Assembly: GCF_014650755.1 (NCBI RefSeq) | Contig: NZ_BMVO01000016.1 | Location: 1 to 64,000, forward strand | Length of the DNA: 64,000 nt | Direction of reading: 5' to 3' | Origin: Streptomyces chryseus | GTDB lineage: Bacteria; Actinomycetota; Actinomycetes; Streptomycetales; Streptomycetaceae | Shown: in pieces, positions 8,278-19,903 of the stretch | Layout of the letters: every line of letters begins with the position of its first letter | How positions within the stretch are numbered: position 1 is the first letter of the stretch | Translations under genes and position numbers: made by a program | The notes under the pieces: model-generated | What the model saw: the letters and a program-made list of their open reading frames with translations, nothing else | Database searches by the model: none | Told to the model about the DNA's origin: nothing

Positions 8278-10365
8278 CTAGGCCGTGGCCGGTTCCCGCG
8301 AGCCGTCGGTACCGGTCTGTGCCTCCTGCCGCCCGGCCGGGGAGCCGGGTCCGCGCTGGATCGGGATGCCCTGCGTGAGGTGGGCCGTCATCAGCGCCCG
8401 GCGCTCGTCGGCCTCGGCGCACAGGGCGACGGCCGCCGCGTTGAAGCGCACCAGGGACGGCGGGTCGGAGGGGCCGAGGAGGTGCGCCTTCAGTTCCGCG
8501 CGGGCCGCCTTGTAAAGGTCCTTCTCCGGGTGGCGTACGGACTCCAGCAGCTCCGGCACGCCCGACGCGTCCGGGGTGAGGACGGCGGCGGCGCGCACGG
8601 TCGGGAAGGTGGCGCGGAAGTCCTCCTCCGTCAGACCGCTGGTGTTGGCCACGGCGTACGGCTTCTCGCTGTGCAGGTAGTCCGAGACGACGCTCGACAC
8701 GTCGCTGATCAGCAGGTCGGCCTGGTTGAAGCAGCTGTAGATGCCCAGCCGGGGCGTGACGACGATCTGGTGCTCCCACGCGGGGAACGACGCCCAGTAC
8801 GCCTCCTCCCAGGCCTCCTGGGCCTCGGCGACGAGCGCCGCGCGGCCCTCCTCGGGGGTGCTCTGGAGCATCATCCGCTCCAGCTCGTCCGCGCCGGGCC
8901 GGAAGTCGCTGCTGGTGAGCCGGTCGAGCTCGGCCTTGCGGCGGGCGACCTCGGCCACGGCCTCCAGGCCGGGGCGGGGGCCGGAGCGCCGGGCGGCGGC
9001 CTCGGTGATCATCGCGCGGATGCGCCGGTCCGCCGCGCCCGCCTCCGGGTCGACGGACCCGGTCATCGGGTGCGGCTTGTAGAGCAGCCGTACGCCCTCG
9101 TCCTCCAGGAGCGCGCGGACGATGTTCTCACCGGCCAGGACGACCGAGGTGTTGCCGGGGTTGCCGTCCCAGCCCTCCCAGGTGGGGGCGTACAGGACGG
9201 TGGTGCAGGGGCCCTCGGGAGCGCCCTTCCAGGGCTGGATCGGGGCCAGCTGCGGGCGGCCCACCTCGACGACGTCCTTGTCGTCGACGCCTATCTCGGC
9301 CTGCCGGTAGCGCTCGCGGGCCGCCGGTCCGGCCACCCACACCTCGTCGTACGCCTTCGCGTACGGGTTGCAGCTGGACAGCTTGTCGCTCTCGCCGTGG
9401 TTGGTGAAGGCGTGCTTGATGGAGGGGATGCGCAGGACCTGCGAGGTCTTACCGGAGTTCGCCGGGTGCAGCATCATCTTGAGCGTCGAGCTCTCCAGCG
9501 CGAACATGTGCGCGACCCGGGGGATGCAGAGGATCGGCACGTCGGTGGCCTGGATCTTCTGCACCATGAAACGCTCCCGCAGCACGATCAGCGGCTTGCC
9601 GTCCAGCGCGGAGAGCGTGGAGAGCCACATGTTCGCCTGGTACGCCGACGAGGTGCCGCCGGAGAAGTACATCGCCACGGTCGGCCGGTACTCCGCGAGC
9701 CAGGAGTCCAGCCACTCCAGGGTCTGCTCCTGGCTCGCGGGGCGCTTGCCCGGCAGCAGCCAGGTGGCCAGGTGGAACGTGCCGGCCGCCATCAGCAGGA
9801 CGGACAGACCGGTGCCGACGGCGCCGGCGCGCACGTCCCCGGTCGCGGCGGTGACCAGCAGGCCCGTGGTGGCGGGCACCGAGAAGGTCAGCAGCCGGTG
9901 CCCCGGGCGGCGGGCCAGGAGGCGCGGCGGAGCGGCGCAGAGCCGCAGCGCCGAGGCGTCGATGTTGCGGGTGACGACGGGCAGCGTCCGGGTGCGGCGG
10001 ACCAGTACGGCGATGGCCTGGCACAGGAAGTGCAGCGCGTAGACCAGGAGCAGCGCGACGGTGAGCGGGGCCTGCTCGCGCAGCGGGTGGACGCCCTCCA
10101 CGCGCAGCAGGCCGAGCAGGATGATCATGTCGCGCAGCAGTTGCCGGACGGTGACGTCGAAGCGGACCCTGCTCAGCATCGAGAGCAGGCGGGGCTGGCG
10201 GTGCCGCAGGTACAGGTCGAGGGCGAGGCCTGCGGCGGCGGCGGTGACGAACACCGGCACCTGGGCCAGCAGGGCGCCGACGAGCTGCGCGGTGAACGCG
10301 GCGAACAGCGTGAGCAGCGCGGCGAGCTGCTTCACGCGGCGGGGGATGAGTCCGGCGGAGGGCAC
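8278..10365 (-). CDS. TagF-like CDP-glycerol glycerophosphotransferase domain membrane protein
   Basis: A 695-residue protein with about six hydrophobic helices in the first 190 residues and a C-terminal GT-B-like domain resembling CDP-glycerol:poly(glycerophosphate) glycerophosphotransferases. Matching family stretches are FTNHGESDK (donor-site loop), VLYAPTWEGWDG, LLYKPHP and DLLISDVSSVVSDYLHSEKP. That fold makes teichoic-acid-like polymers, so a cell-wall glycopolymer role is likely, though the acceptor is unknown and no other teichoic genes are adjacent. The N-terminal membrane block is an addition to the soluble family. GTG start at 10365 with AGGAG 10 nt upstream; further upstream codons look noncoding. 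Confidence 0.75.
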   Translation of the reverse strand: MPSAGLIPRRVKQLAALLTLFAAFTAQLVGALLAQVPVFVTAAAAGLALDLYLRHRQPRLLSMLSRVRFDVTVRQLLRDMIILLGLLRVEGVHPLREQAPLTVALLLVYALHFLCQAIAVLVRRTRTLPVVTRNIDASALRLCAAPPRLLARRPGHRLLTFSVPATTGLLVTAATGDVRAGAVGTGLSVLLMAAGTFHLATWLLPGKRPASQEQTLEWLDSWLAEYRPTVAMYFSGGTSSAYQANMWLSTLSALDGKPLIVLRERFMVQKIQATDVPILCIPRVAHMFALESSTLKMMLHPANSGKTSQVLRIPSIKHAFTNHGESDKLSSCNPYAKAYDEVWVAGPAARERYRQAEIGVDDKDVVEVGRPQLAPIQPWKGAPEGPCTTVLYAPTWEGWDGNPGNTSVVLAGENIVRALLEDEGVRLLYKPHPMTGSVDPEAGAADRRIRAMITEAAARRSGPRPGLEAVAEVARRKAELDRLTSSDFRPGADELERMMLQSTPEEGRAALVAEAQEAWEEAYWASFPAWEHQIVVTPRLGIYSCFNQADLLISDVSSVVSDYLHSEKPYAVANTSGLTEEDFRATFPTVRAAAVLTPDASGVPELLESVRHPEKDLYKAARAELKAHLLGPSDPPSLVRFNAAAVALCAEADERRALMTAHLTQGIPIQRGPGSPAGRQEAQTGTDGSREPATA

Positions 10366-10597
10366 GGTGAATGAACTCCTGGCGGGGAGAGGCGATCGGC
10401 CGGGGGGAGCCGTCCGGGGGTGCCGGTTCTTCGCGCGCGCGTGTATAGGGGACAGCGGCGAGGAGGCTCGGCGGCTGACCGTATGCCGTCCACGGCCGTC
10501 GTCGCAACGCACCGTGACAACAATCACCGCAGATGTCGCATATGCCGGTGAAATTTGCTCACACCGGAGCGCGTTGTCCGTTCAGACGAGCGGACGA
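10366..10597. other. Intergenic leader of the TagF-like gene
   Basis: About 230 bp between the TagF-like start and the metG terminator. It holds an AT-richer patch around 10505-10560 that may carry the promoter. I see no convincing gene, repeat or RNA. Confidence 0.4.
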
Positions 10598-10644
10598 CGC
10601 GGCGGGGCCGGTCAAGGAGAGTGTCCCAGACCGGCCCCGCCGCG
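10598..10644 (-). terminator. Terminator after metG
   Basis: A 16-bp inverted repeat (10598-10613 with 10629-10644) and a 15-nt loop lie just past the metG stop codon. There is no long T run, as is usual for this GC content. Confidence 0.65.
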
Positions 10645-10662
10645 CGGTAGATCGCGTTCCGC

Positions 10663-12282
10663 TTACACCTTTTTCGGCTCCTCCAGGCGCGGGAACAGCA
10701 CCGCGCCCTTGGTCACCGTCACACCCGCCGGCAGCCGGCCCCAGTCGGCGGCCTCCAGCAGCGGCTGGTCGGCCAGGGCGCCGAGCGGCGCCTCGGCGCC
10801 CAGCGAGTCCCACAGCTTCTGCGAGGTCTCGGGCATCACCGGGTTCAGCAGGACGGCCATGGCACGCAGCGACTCCGCGGCCGTGTAGAGGATCGTCGCG
10901 AGCCGGGCCCTGCCCTCCGGCGACTCGTCCTTGGCCACCTTCCACGGCTCCTGCTCCGTGATGTAGCCGTTGACCTGCTTCACGAAGTCGAAGATCGCCA
11001 GGATGCCGCCCTGGAAGTCCAGCTCCTCGCCGATCTTCCGGTCGGCCTCCGCGAGCGCCTTCGCCAGGCCGGTCCGGACGGCGGCCTCCGCGTCCCCGTC
11101 CGCCGTCGCCTCCGGCAGCTTGCCGTCGAAGTACTTGCCGACCATCGCGGCCACGCGCGAGGCGAGGTTGCCGTAGTCGTTGGCCAGCTCGGAGGTGTAG
11201 CGGGCGGTGAAGTCCTCCCACGAGAACGAGCCGTCGCTGCCGAACGCGATCGCCCGCAGGAAGTACCAGCGGTAGGCGTCCACGCCGAAGTGCGAGGTCA
11301 GGTCCTGCGGCTTGATGCCGGTCAGGTTCGACTTCGACATCTTCTCGCCGCCGACCATCAGCCAGCCGTTGGCCGCGACCCTTCCCGGTACGGGCAGACC
11401 CTGCGCCATCAGCATGGCCGGCCAGATCACCGCGTGGAAGCGCAGGATGTCCTTACCGACCAGGTGCACGTTGGCCGGGAACGTGGCGTCGAACTTCTCC
11501 TGGTTCGCGCCGTAGCCGACAGCCGTCGCGTAGTTCAGGAGCGCGTCGACCCACACGTAGATGACGTGCTTGTCGTCCCAGGGGATCGGGATGCCCCAGT
11601 CGAAGGTGGAGCGCGAGATGGACAGGTCCTGCAGGCCCTGCCGGACGAAGTTCAGGACCTCGTTGCGGGCGGACTCGGGCTGGATGAAGTCCGGGTTCGC
11701 CTCGTAGAACTCAAGGAGCTTCGGGCCGTACTCGCTGAGCTTGAAGAAGTAGTTCTCCTCCTTGAGGATCTCCACCGGCTTCTTGTGGACCGGACACAGC
11801 TTCGTGCCGTCCTCCGCCTCGATGAGATCTCCGGGGAGCTTGTACTCCTCGCAGCCGACGCAGTACGGGCCCTCGTACCCGCCCTTGTAGATCTCGCCCT
11901 TGTCGAACAGGTCCTGGACGAACTCCTGCACACGGTCCGTGTGCCGCTTCTCCGTCGTGCGGATGAAGTCGTCGTTGGCGATGTTCAGGTGCTCCCAGAG
12001 GGGCTTCCATGCCTCCTCGACGAGCTTGTCGCACCAGGCCTGGGGCGTGACGTTGTTCGCCTCGGCCGTGCGCATGATCTTCTGACCGTGCTCGTCCGTG
12101 CCGGTGAGGTACCACACCTTCTCGCCGCGCTGACGATGCCAGCGCGTGAGCACGTCCCCTGCGACGGTCGTGTAGGCGTGGCCCAGGTGAGGAGCGTCGT
12201 TGACGTAGTAAATGGGGGTCGATACGTAAAAGGCCTTCACGCCTTCGCTCGTCCCCTGCTTCTCGGATCCAGTGGCCGCCAT
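10663..12282 (-). CDS. metG: Methionyl-tRNA synthetase
   Basis: A 539-residue class I synthetase that charges initiator and elongator tRNA-Met. The HIGH motif appears as HLGH near residue 25, a zinc knuckle as CVGC with a following CPVH, and the KMSKS loop as GEKMSKSNL around residue 320. The alpha-helical anticodon-binding domain completes it; the C-terminal Trbp111-like dimerisation domain of E. coli MetG is absent, as in other short bacterial forms. The ATG at 12282 has only a weak AGGA upstream, overlapping a possible -10 box. Confidence 0.96.
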   Translation of the reverse strand: MAATGSEKQGTSEGVKAFYVSTPIYYVNDAPHLGHAYTTVAGDVLTRWHRQRGEKVWYLTGTDEHGQKIMRTAEANNVTPQAWCDKLVEEAWKPLWEHLNIANDDFIRTTEKRHTDRVQEFVQDLFDKGEIYKGGYEGPYCVGCEEYKLPGDLIEAEDGTKLCPVHKKPVEILKEENYFFKLSEYGPKLLEFYEANPDFIQPESARNEVLNFVRQGLQDLSISRSTFDWGIPIPWDDKHVIYVWVDALLNYATAVGYGANQEKFDATFPANVHLVGKDILRFHAVIWPAMLMAQGLPVPGRVAANGWLMVGGEKMSKSNLTGIKPQDLTSHFGVDAYRWYFLRAIAFGSDGSFSWEDFTARYTSELANDYGNLASRVAAMVGKYFDGKLPEATADGDAEAAVRTGLAKALAEADRKIGEELDFQGGILAIFDFVKQVNGYITEQEPWKVAKDESPEGRARLATILYTAAESLRAMAVLLNPVMPETSQKLWDSLGAEAPLGALADQPLLEAADWGRLPAGVTVTKGAVLFPRLEEPKKV

Positions 12283-12289
12283 GGTCGAA

Positions 12290-12295
12290 ATCCTA
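12290..12295 (-). promoter_or_regulatory. Candidate -10 box of metG
   Basis: On the minus strand TAGGAT ends 7 nt before the metG ATG, which would place the transcript start on or next to the start codon (leaderless mRNA). The same bases contain AGGA, which could instead be a ribosome binding site 8 nt from the ATG. The two readings cannot be separated by eye. Confidence 0.3.
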
Positions 12296-12346
12296 ACGGC
12301 CCACAAGAGATCCACTCACACGCTTAACCGGGGGGTGAGACGGCGA

Positions 12347-12381
12347 AGGCGGCGCCGGCCCCCTCGGGGCCCGCGCCGCCT
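12347..12381 (-). terminator. Terminator after the vWA gene
   Basis: A 16-bp stem with one mismatch (12347-12362 with 12366-12381) lies 15 bp past the vWA stop codon, separating that gene from metG. Confidence 0.6.
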
Positions 12382-12396
12382 GTGCCCTGTTGCTGC

Positions 12397-14596
<2,200 letters not shown>

Positions 14597-16660
14597 GTGC
14601 GCAATCTGCTGCCGCTGCTCAACTCGCCGCACTCGGGTGGGCGCTCCGCGCTGACCTGTCGCTACCGCTGCGGCGACGCCTGTTTCCAGGACGTCCCGAA
14701 CACCAGCGACAACGAGTACGCCGGCGACGTCATAGCCGGCGCTCTGTCGAGACGGTCGATGATGCGCGCCGCCGCGGTGGTGACCGTGGCCGCCGCCGCC
14801 GGAACCTCGGCCCTCGCGGGCCCGGCCGCCCCGAGCGCCGAGGCCGCCGAGAGCGCCGCCACGCCGCAGGCCGGCCCGTTCGGCAGGACCGACGGCGCCC
14901 GCGGTCTGCGCTTCGCGCCCGTCGCGCCCAACACGACCGACGCCGTCACCGTGCCCGCCGGCTACGCCCAGAACGTCGTGATCCGCTGGGGCGAGCCGAT
15001 CCTGCGCGGCGCCCCCGCCTTCGACCCGGACAAGCAGTCCGCCAAGGCGCAGGCCGGCCAGTTCGGCTACAACAACGACTTCCTCTCCCTGCTCCCGCTG
15101 CCCGGCGAGCACGGCCGCCAGGTGCTCGTCGCCAACCACGAGTACACGGACGAGATCCTGATGTTCAAGGGGTACGACCCGGCCAAGCCCACCCGCGAGC
15201 AGGTCGAGACCGCCTGGGCCGCGCACGGCCTGTCCGTCGTCGTCGTCCAGGAGGAGCGCAAGTCCGGCAAGCTCACGCCGGTCACCCGCCACCACCTGAA
15301 CCGGCGCCTGCACACGACGTCCGAGTTCCGGCTGACCGGCCCGGCCGCCGGCAGCGACCTGCTGAAGACGTCCGCCGACCCGACCGGCACGAAGGTCCTC
15401 GGCACGCTCAACAACTGCGCCGGCGGCACCACCCCGTGGGGCACGACGCTGCACGGCGAGGAGAACTTCAACCAGTACTTCGCCAACGGCTCCAGCGCCA
15501 CCGACAAGCGCTACGGCATCTCCACCGGCGCCACCGAGCGCAAGTGGGAGCTCTTCGACAAGCGCTTCGACGTCAAGCAGGAGCCGAACGAGCCGCACCG
15601 CCAGGGCTGGGTCGTCGAGCTGGACCCGTACGACCCCGACTCTACGCCCCGCAAGCACACCGCGCTCGGCCGCTTCAAGCACGAGGCCGCGCAGCCGCGC
15701 CTGACGGCTGACGGCCGCCCGGTCGTCTACATGGGCGACGACGAGCGCTTCGACTACTTCTACAAGTTCGTCTCGTCGAAGCGGATGAAGAAGGGCACGT
15801 CGCGGGCCGCCCGCGAGCACAACCTCACCCTCCTCGACGAGGGCACGCTGTACGTCGCCAAGATCACCGGCGACAGCCCGGCCGCCGAGATCGACGGCAC
15901 GGGCAAGCTGCCGAACGACGGCGAGTTCGACGGCAGCGGCCAGTGGATCCCGCTCGCCACCGGCGACGTCTCCCACGTGCCCGGCATGACCGCCGAAGAG
16001 GTGTACGTCTTCACGCGCCTCGCGGGCGACAAGGTCGGCGCGACCAAGATGGACCGCCCGGAGGACGTCGAGCCGAGCCCGCGCACGGGCCGCGTGTACG
16101 TCGCGCTGACGAACAACACGGACCGGGGCAAGCCCGGCAAGGCGGGCGCGGACGAGGCCAACCCGCGCAACCTCAACAAGCACGGCCAGGTGCTGGAGCT
16201 GGCCGAGCACTGGGACGACCCGGCGTCGGACGGTTTCGCCTGGCGGCTGTTCCTGGTCGCAGGCGACCCGGAGGACCCGGCGACGTACTTCGCGGGCTTC
16301 CCGAAGGACAAGGTCAGCCCGATCTCCTGCCCGGACAACGTCGCCTTCGACCCGCACGGGAACCTGTGGCTGTCCACGGACGGCAACCAGCTCGGCTCCC
16401 ACGACGGCCTGTTCGGCGTGGCGACGCGCGGTGAGCGGCGCGGCGAGCTGAAGCAGTTCCTCACGGTCCCGAAGGGCGCCGAGACCTGCGGCCCCATCAT
16501 CCAGGACCGCCGCGTGCTCGTCGCGGTCCAGCACCCGGGCGAGATCGACGGCGCGAGCGTCGAGAAGCCGGCGTCGGTCTGGCCCGACGGCCCCGGCAAG
16601 CTCGTCCGCCCGTCTGTGGTGGCGGTGTACCGCAAGGACGGCCGCGACATCGGCGTCTAG
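14597..16660 (+). CDS. phoX: PhoX family alkaline phosphatase, Tat-exported
   Basis: A 687-residue PhoX (DUF839) protein, a calcium/iron-dependent extracytoplasmic phosphomonoesterase that releases phosphate from organic esters. The first 50 residues carry the conserved actinobacterial leader including TCRYRCGDACFQDVPNTSDN, followed by a twin-arginine signal SRRSMMRAA and a hydrophobic alanine stretch to about residue 90. Family stretches include NNCAGGTTPWGT, LHGEENFNQYF and CPDNVAFDPHGNLW. GTG start at 14597 with GGAGG upstream; the longer open frame is noncoding. The upstream PHO box indicates PhoR-PhoP control. The convergent neighbour is unrelated. Confidence 0.93.
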   Translation: MRNLLPLLNSPHSGGRSALTCRYRCGDACFQDVPNTSDNEYAGDVIAGALSRRSMMRAAAVVTVAAAAGTSALAGPAAPSAEAAESAATPQAGPFGRTDGARGLRFAPVAPNTTDAVTVPAGYAQNVVIRWGEPILRGAPAFDPDKQSAKAQAGQFGYNNDFLSLLPLPGEHGRQVLVANHEYTDEILMFKGYDPAKPTREQVETAWAAHGLSVVVVQEERKSGKLTPVTRHHLNRRLHTTSEFRLTGPAAGSDLLKTSADPTGTKVLGTLNNCAGGTTPWGTTLHGEENFNQYFANGSSATDKRYGISTGATERKWELFDKRFDVKQEPNEPHRQGWVVELDPYDPDSTPRKHTALGRFKHEAAQPRLTADGRPVVYMGDDERFDYFYKFVSSKRMKKGTSRAAREHNLTLLDEGTLYVAKITGDSPAAEIDGTGKLPNDGEFDGSGQWIPLATGDVSHVPGMTAEEVYVFTRLAGDKVGATKMDRPEDVEPSPRTGRVYVALTNNTDRGKPGKAGADEANPRNLNKHGQVLELAEHWDDPASDGFAWRLFLVAGDPEDPATYFAGFPKDKVSPISCPDNVAFDPHGNLWLSTDGNQLGSHDGLFGVATRGERRGELKQFLTVPKGAETCGPIIQDRRVLVAVQHPGEIDGASVEKPASVWPDGPGKLVRPSVVAVYRKDGRDIGV

Positions 16661-16673
16661 GGACGACTGCCTC

Positions 16674-16722
16674 CCGAGGGGCTGGACGGTGCCGCGCCCC
16701 GGCGGCCGTCCGGCCCCTTCGG
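16674..16722. terminator. Terminator between phoX and convergent gene
   Basis: An imperfect GC-rich hairpin about 16 bp long on each arm, starting near 16674 and ending near 16722, lies in the 87-bp gap between two converging genes and could serve both. Confidence 0.5.
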
Positions 16723-16747
16723 CGTCCGCCCGTACGAAGCGGCGCCC

Positions 16748-17719
16748 CTACCCGGTCTGCGCCCGCCACCTCACGTACTGCTCGTACGCGTCCCCCGTGT
16801 ACGACCACGGCACCCGCGCCGCGCGTCCCTCCAGCAGGGCGAACACCTCTCGTGCGATGTCCGGCAGGCCGGCGTGGCAGGCCGCGTGGACCAGGTGGTT
16901 GAGCTCGCCGACCTCCTCCGGGCGCACCGGGCCCGGCGGCCGGCCGCCCAGCCACCGCTCCCTCGTCCGGCGTACCTCCGTCACCGCCAGCTCGTGGTGC
17001 CAGTGCTGGTCGAAGCCGCGCACCGGCCGGCCCTGTGCGGCGGCGGCGACGTACCGGTACTCCTCCACGCGCGCGATCTGCACCAGCACCGGCAGCGGCG
17101 ATCCCTCGGGCGCCGCTCCCGCCGCGTCGCGGGCGAAGTCGTACATCCGGCCGTGTGTGCCGTGCCAGCGCGCCGAGTGGTAGCGCAGCAGTTGCACATG
17201 GCCCTCGATGTTGTACGGGTCGCGGCGCCGCAGCTCCTCCCACCACTCGCGCAGCTCGGCCCGGCCGACCCCGTCGCCGTACAGCCGCGCCACCGTCAGC
17301 AGCGACACCCACGGCATCGGGTCGGCGGGCCGTGCGTCGGCGGCGCTCAGGCAGGCCATGACGGCGACGTCGATGCGGGTGCGGTCGACCTCGGTGCCGC
17401 GTCCGGCGTCGATGGCCTGGTTGAAGACCCGTACGACCTCGGTGGCGGCCCGCAGTACGGCCGCGTCGGGGCTGTCCGGTTCGGCGGCCCGCCACGCCTC
17501 CACCACCGAGCTGCTCGCGGCGGCGTACGAGAGCAGCCGCAGCCGGTGGGTGCGCAGCGGCCAGTCGTCGCCGGTGGCGCGGAGCAGGTCACGCACGCCC
17601 TGCCAGCGGCCGATGACGATGTCCTGCCGGGCGGCGGTCAGCGGCCGGTCGCCGAAGTCCGGGTCGAAGTCGGGGGCCGGACCGGAACCGGAAGAGAAGC
17701 GGCGGCGGAGTGCGGCCAT
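16748..17719 (-). CDS. Conserved hypothetical protein, all-helical (TPR-like)
   Basis: A 323-residue soluble protein I recognise only as a streptomycete conserved hypothetical. It is Leu/Ala/Arg/Trp-rich and reads as helical repeats. Examples are DPMPWVSLLTVARLYGDG, RDPYNIEGHVQLLRYHSARW and LNHLVHAACHAGLPDIAREV, resembling TPR or DUF4034-type solenoids; the family assignment is a guess. No signal peptide or membrane helix. AGGAGG stands 8 nt before the ATG. Downstream on the same strand from the amino acid permease, separated from it by 68 bp, so co-transcription is possible. Confidence 0.7.
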   Translation of the reverse strand: MAALRRRFSSGSGPAPDFDPDFGDRPLTAARQDIVIGRWQGVRDLLRATGDDWPLRTHRLRLLSYAAASSSVVEAWRAAEPDSPDAAVLRAATEVVRVFNQAIDAGRGTEVDRTRIDVAVMACLSAADARPADPMPWVSLLTVARLYGDGVGRAELREWWEELRRRDPYNIEGHVQLLRYHSARWHGTHGRMYDFARDAAGAAPEGSPLPVLVQIARVEEYRYVAAAAQGRPVRGFDQHWHHELAVTEVRRTRERWLGGRPPGPVRPEEVGELNHLVHAACHAGLPDIAREVFALLEGRAARVPWSYTGDAYEQYVRWRAQTG

Positions 17720-17787
17720 CGGAACACCTCCTGCGCAGAAGAAGAACGGTCGGTCAGTGATCGGTACGGCGCGCGGGCCGCCGGCGC

Positions 17788-19263
17788 TCAGAAGTCGGTC
17801 GGCAGGCCCGCGTCGGCGTAATCCCCGCGTTCGGTGCCCGAGTTGACGTGCACCGCCTCGATCTCGATGGCCCGGGTGGCGTCGAGCCGCGCCGGGCTGT
17901 AGTACGCGCTGCCCTGCCGCCAGTACCAGAGCATCGGGATCACACCGGCGGCCAGACCGCCGAGGCCGATCGCGACGGCCGCCGCGCTGAGTTCGGTCAG
18001 CGAGGCGGCGAAGACGCAGAACATGAACACCGCGCCGAGGAACGGCCAGGCGCCGCCCAGGACGAAGTCCTTGGGGGAGGTGAGCAGCGTCTTGCGGTAC
18101 GCGACGACGGCGGCGAGCCCGGCGAGCCCGTAGTACAGCGTCGTCTGGAGGCCGATCGCCGCGAGCGCGTCCGACATGATCTCCTCGGTCGAGCCCAGCG
18201 CGTTCGAGGCGACGAAGAGGACGAGCGCGACCGTGCCGACGACCGCGACGGCGACCCACGGGGTGTTCCAGCGGCGGTGCACGAGGCCGAGCGCGGACGG
18301 CATCGTACGGTCGCGGCCCATCGCGAAGAGCGAGCGCGTGACCTGGATCAGGGTGGTTTCGAGGGTGGCGATGGTGGAGAGCACCACGGCCAGGACCATG
18401 AGCTTGCCGCCGACGCCCGGCCAGATCGCGTCACCGAGGACGGCGAGGACATTGGTGTCGTGCGCCGAGATCTGTTCGGTCGTCAGGATGACGTTGACGG
18501 CGATCGTGAAGACGACGAACAGCAGGAAGACGACACCCACGCCGACGAGTGAGGCGAGCCCGGCCGTGCGCCGGCTGTCGCGGGTCTCCTCGCTGAGGTT
18601 GCTGGTGACGTCCCAGCCCCAGTAGTAGAAGGCGGCGATCAGGGTGCCGGCGGCGAAGCCGGTGAAGCCGTCGAAGTGGCCGAAGCCGAGCCAGGACCAC
18701 TCGAAGGCGGTCGCCGCCCCCCGGTGGAACAGTGCGCCGACCGCGAAGAGCACGAGGATCACGAGCTCGACACCGGAGACCAGCAGCTGGGCGCGGGCCG
18801 ACAGACGCGCTCCGCCGAGTACGACGGCCAGCATCAGCAGGAACCATCCGGCGCCGGCGGCGGTGGCGAGCGCGGTGTTCGACGCCAGGGCCGGGTCGAA
18901 CAGCGAGAGGGTCATCTGACCCGCGGGAAGCGACCCGGCGACCATGAAGATGGTGGCGGCGACGACCAGCGCCCAGCCGCTGATGAAACCGAGGAACGGG
19001 TGCAGGGTGCGGCCGACCCAGGAGTAGGTGGCGCCCGCGTTCACGTCGATCCGGCCGAGCCGGCCGAAGGCCAGGACGATGCCGAGCATGGGTATCGCGC
19101 AGTAGAGCAGCGCGGCCGGACTGGCGAGGCCGACAGCGCCGACGAGGACGGCGGTGGTGGCGGCGAGGGAGTAGGCGGGGGCGCTGCCCGCGACGGCCAT
19201 CACGATCGTCTCGAAGGTGCCGAGGGCGTTGGGCTGGAGCCCCCTGCCGGTGTTGTGGCTCAT
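17788..19263 (-). CDS. APC superfamily amino acid permease
   Basis: A 491-residue secondary transporter with about 12 membrane helices. The first, with FETIVMAVAGSAPAYSLAAT, carries the small-residue substrate-binding bend typical of APC transporters. Another diagnostic stretch is GRIDVNAGATYSWVGRTLHP. The family imports amino acids or amines with protons; the substrate cannot be told here. A hydrophilic C-terminal tail of about 35 residues follows the last helix. Its start lies about 200 bp from the divergent S4 protein gene. Confidence 0.88.
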   Translation of the reverse strand: MSHNTGRGLQPNALGTFETIVMAVAGSAPAYSLAATTAVLVGAVGLASPAALLYCAIPMLGIVLAFGRLGRIDVNAGATYSWVGRTLHPFLGFISGWALVVAATIFMVAGSLPAGQMTLSLFDPALASNTALATAAGAGWFLLMLAVVLGGARLSARAQLLVSGVELVILVLFAVGALFHRGAATAFEWSWLGFGHFDGFTGFAAGTLIAAFYYWGWDVTSNLSEETRDSRRTAGLASLVGVGVVFLLFVVFTIAVNVILTTEQISAHDTNVLAVLGDAIWPGVGGKLMVLAVVLSTIATLETTLIQVTRSLFAMGRDRTMPSALGLVHRRWNTPWVAVAVVGTVALVLFVASNALGSTEEIMSDALAAIGLQTTLYYGLAGLAAVVAYRKTLLTSPKDFVLGGAWPFLGAVFMFCVFAASLTELSAAAVAIGLGGLAAGVIPMLWYWRQGSAYYSPARLDATRAIEIEAVHVNSGTERGDYADAGLPTDF

Positions 19264-19463
19264 GCTGTTCTCAACTGCTTCCGGAAGTGCGCCGGAGCCA
19301 AGAGGAATCCCCCGTTCCCCTTGTCTGGCACGACATGTGGCGACAAGTCAGAGATGTGGTCCGGGTCCGGAGGTGTCCCCTCCGGACGGGAGATCGTGCG
19401 CATAGTAGTGCGGTCGGAGGGCAGGGCGCGCACGGAGCGATCGACGGTCGTACCCTCGGTGGC

Positions 19464-19877
19464 ATGGCTTCGGACGACGTGACGCACGGCACTGGCACCG
19501 GGACCGTACGGATCGACGTCTGGATCTGGTCCGTACGGCTCACGAAGACCCGCGCCCAGGCGGCCGCGGCCTGCAAGGCGGGCCATGTGCGGGTGGGCGG
19601 CGAGCGGGTGAAGCCGGCGCACGCGCTGAAGGCGGGGGACGAGGTGCGGCTGTTCCACGCGGGGCGCGAGCGGGTCGTCGTCGTCTCGCGGATCATCCGC
19701 AAGCGGGTGGGGGCCCCGGCCGCGGCCGAGTGCTACGTCGACAACAGCCCGCCGCCTCCGCCGCGCGAGTTCGTCGCACCGGTCGCGGTGCGGGACCGGG
19801 GGGCGGGGCGGCCGACGAAGCGTGACCGGCGCGAGATGGAGCGCCTGCAGGGACCGCCGAAGCCGACGGCCGGCTGA
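19464..19877 (+). CDS. S4 domain RNA-binding protein (Hsp15/HslR-like)
   Basis: A 137-residue protein. The S4 fold spans about residues 15-75: RIDVWIWSVRLTKTRAQA, then GHVRVGGERVKPAHALKAGD. This is the signature of the Hsp15/HslR group, which binds stalled 50S subunits carrying peptidyl-tRNA. The C-terminal tail is basic and Pro-rich. ATG at 19464 is taken as start; an in-frame GTG 15 nt later is an alternative. The gene for a small CxxC protein begins 27 bp downstream on the same strand. Confidence 0.85.
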   Translation: MASDDVTHGTGTGTVRIDVWIWSVRLTKTRAQAAAACKAGHVRVGGERVKPAHALKAGDEVRLFHAGRERVVVVSRIIRKRVGAPAAAECYVDNSPPPPPREFVAPVAVRDRGAGRPTKRDRREMERLQGPPKPTAG

Positions 19878-19903
19878 CCGTTCCTGCTGGCAGAGTGGGG
19901 CGC

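Noticed and set aside
8380..10374. Very long open frame opposite the TagF-like gene
   Set aside because: It is the GC-skewed antisense of a well-supported gene, has no domain and no plausible start; the same applies to the other long frames opposite phoX, aspS, the permease and the SpoIIE gene.
17741..17764. GGTCGGTCAGTGATCGGT near the helical hypothetical gene as another TetR operator
   Set aside because: Half sites resemble the paa operator but spacing and centre do not fit ACCGNNCGNNCGGT.
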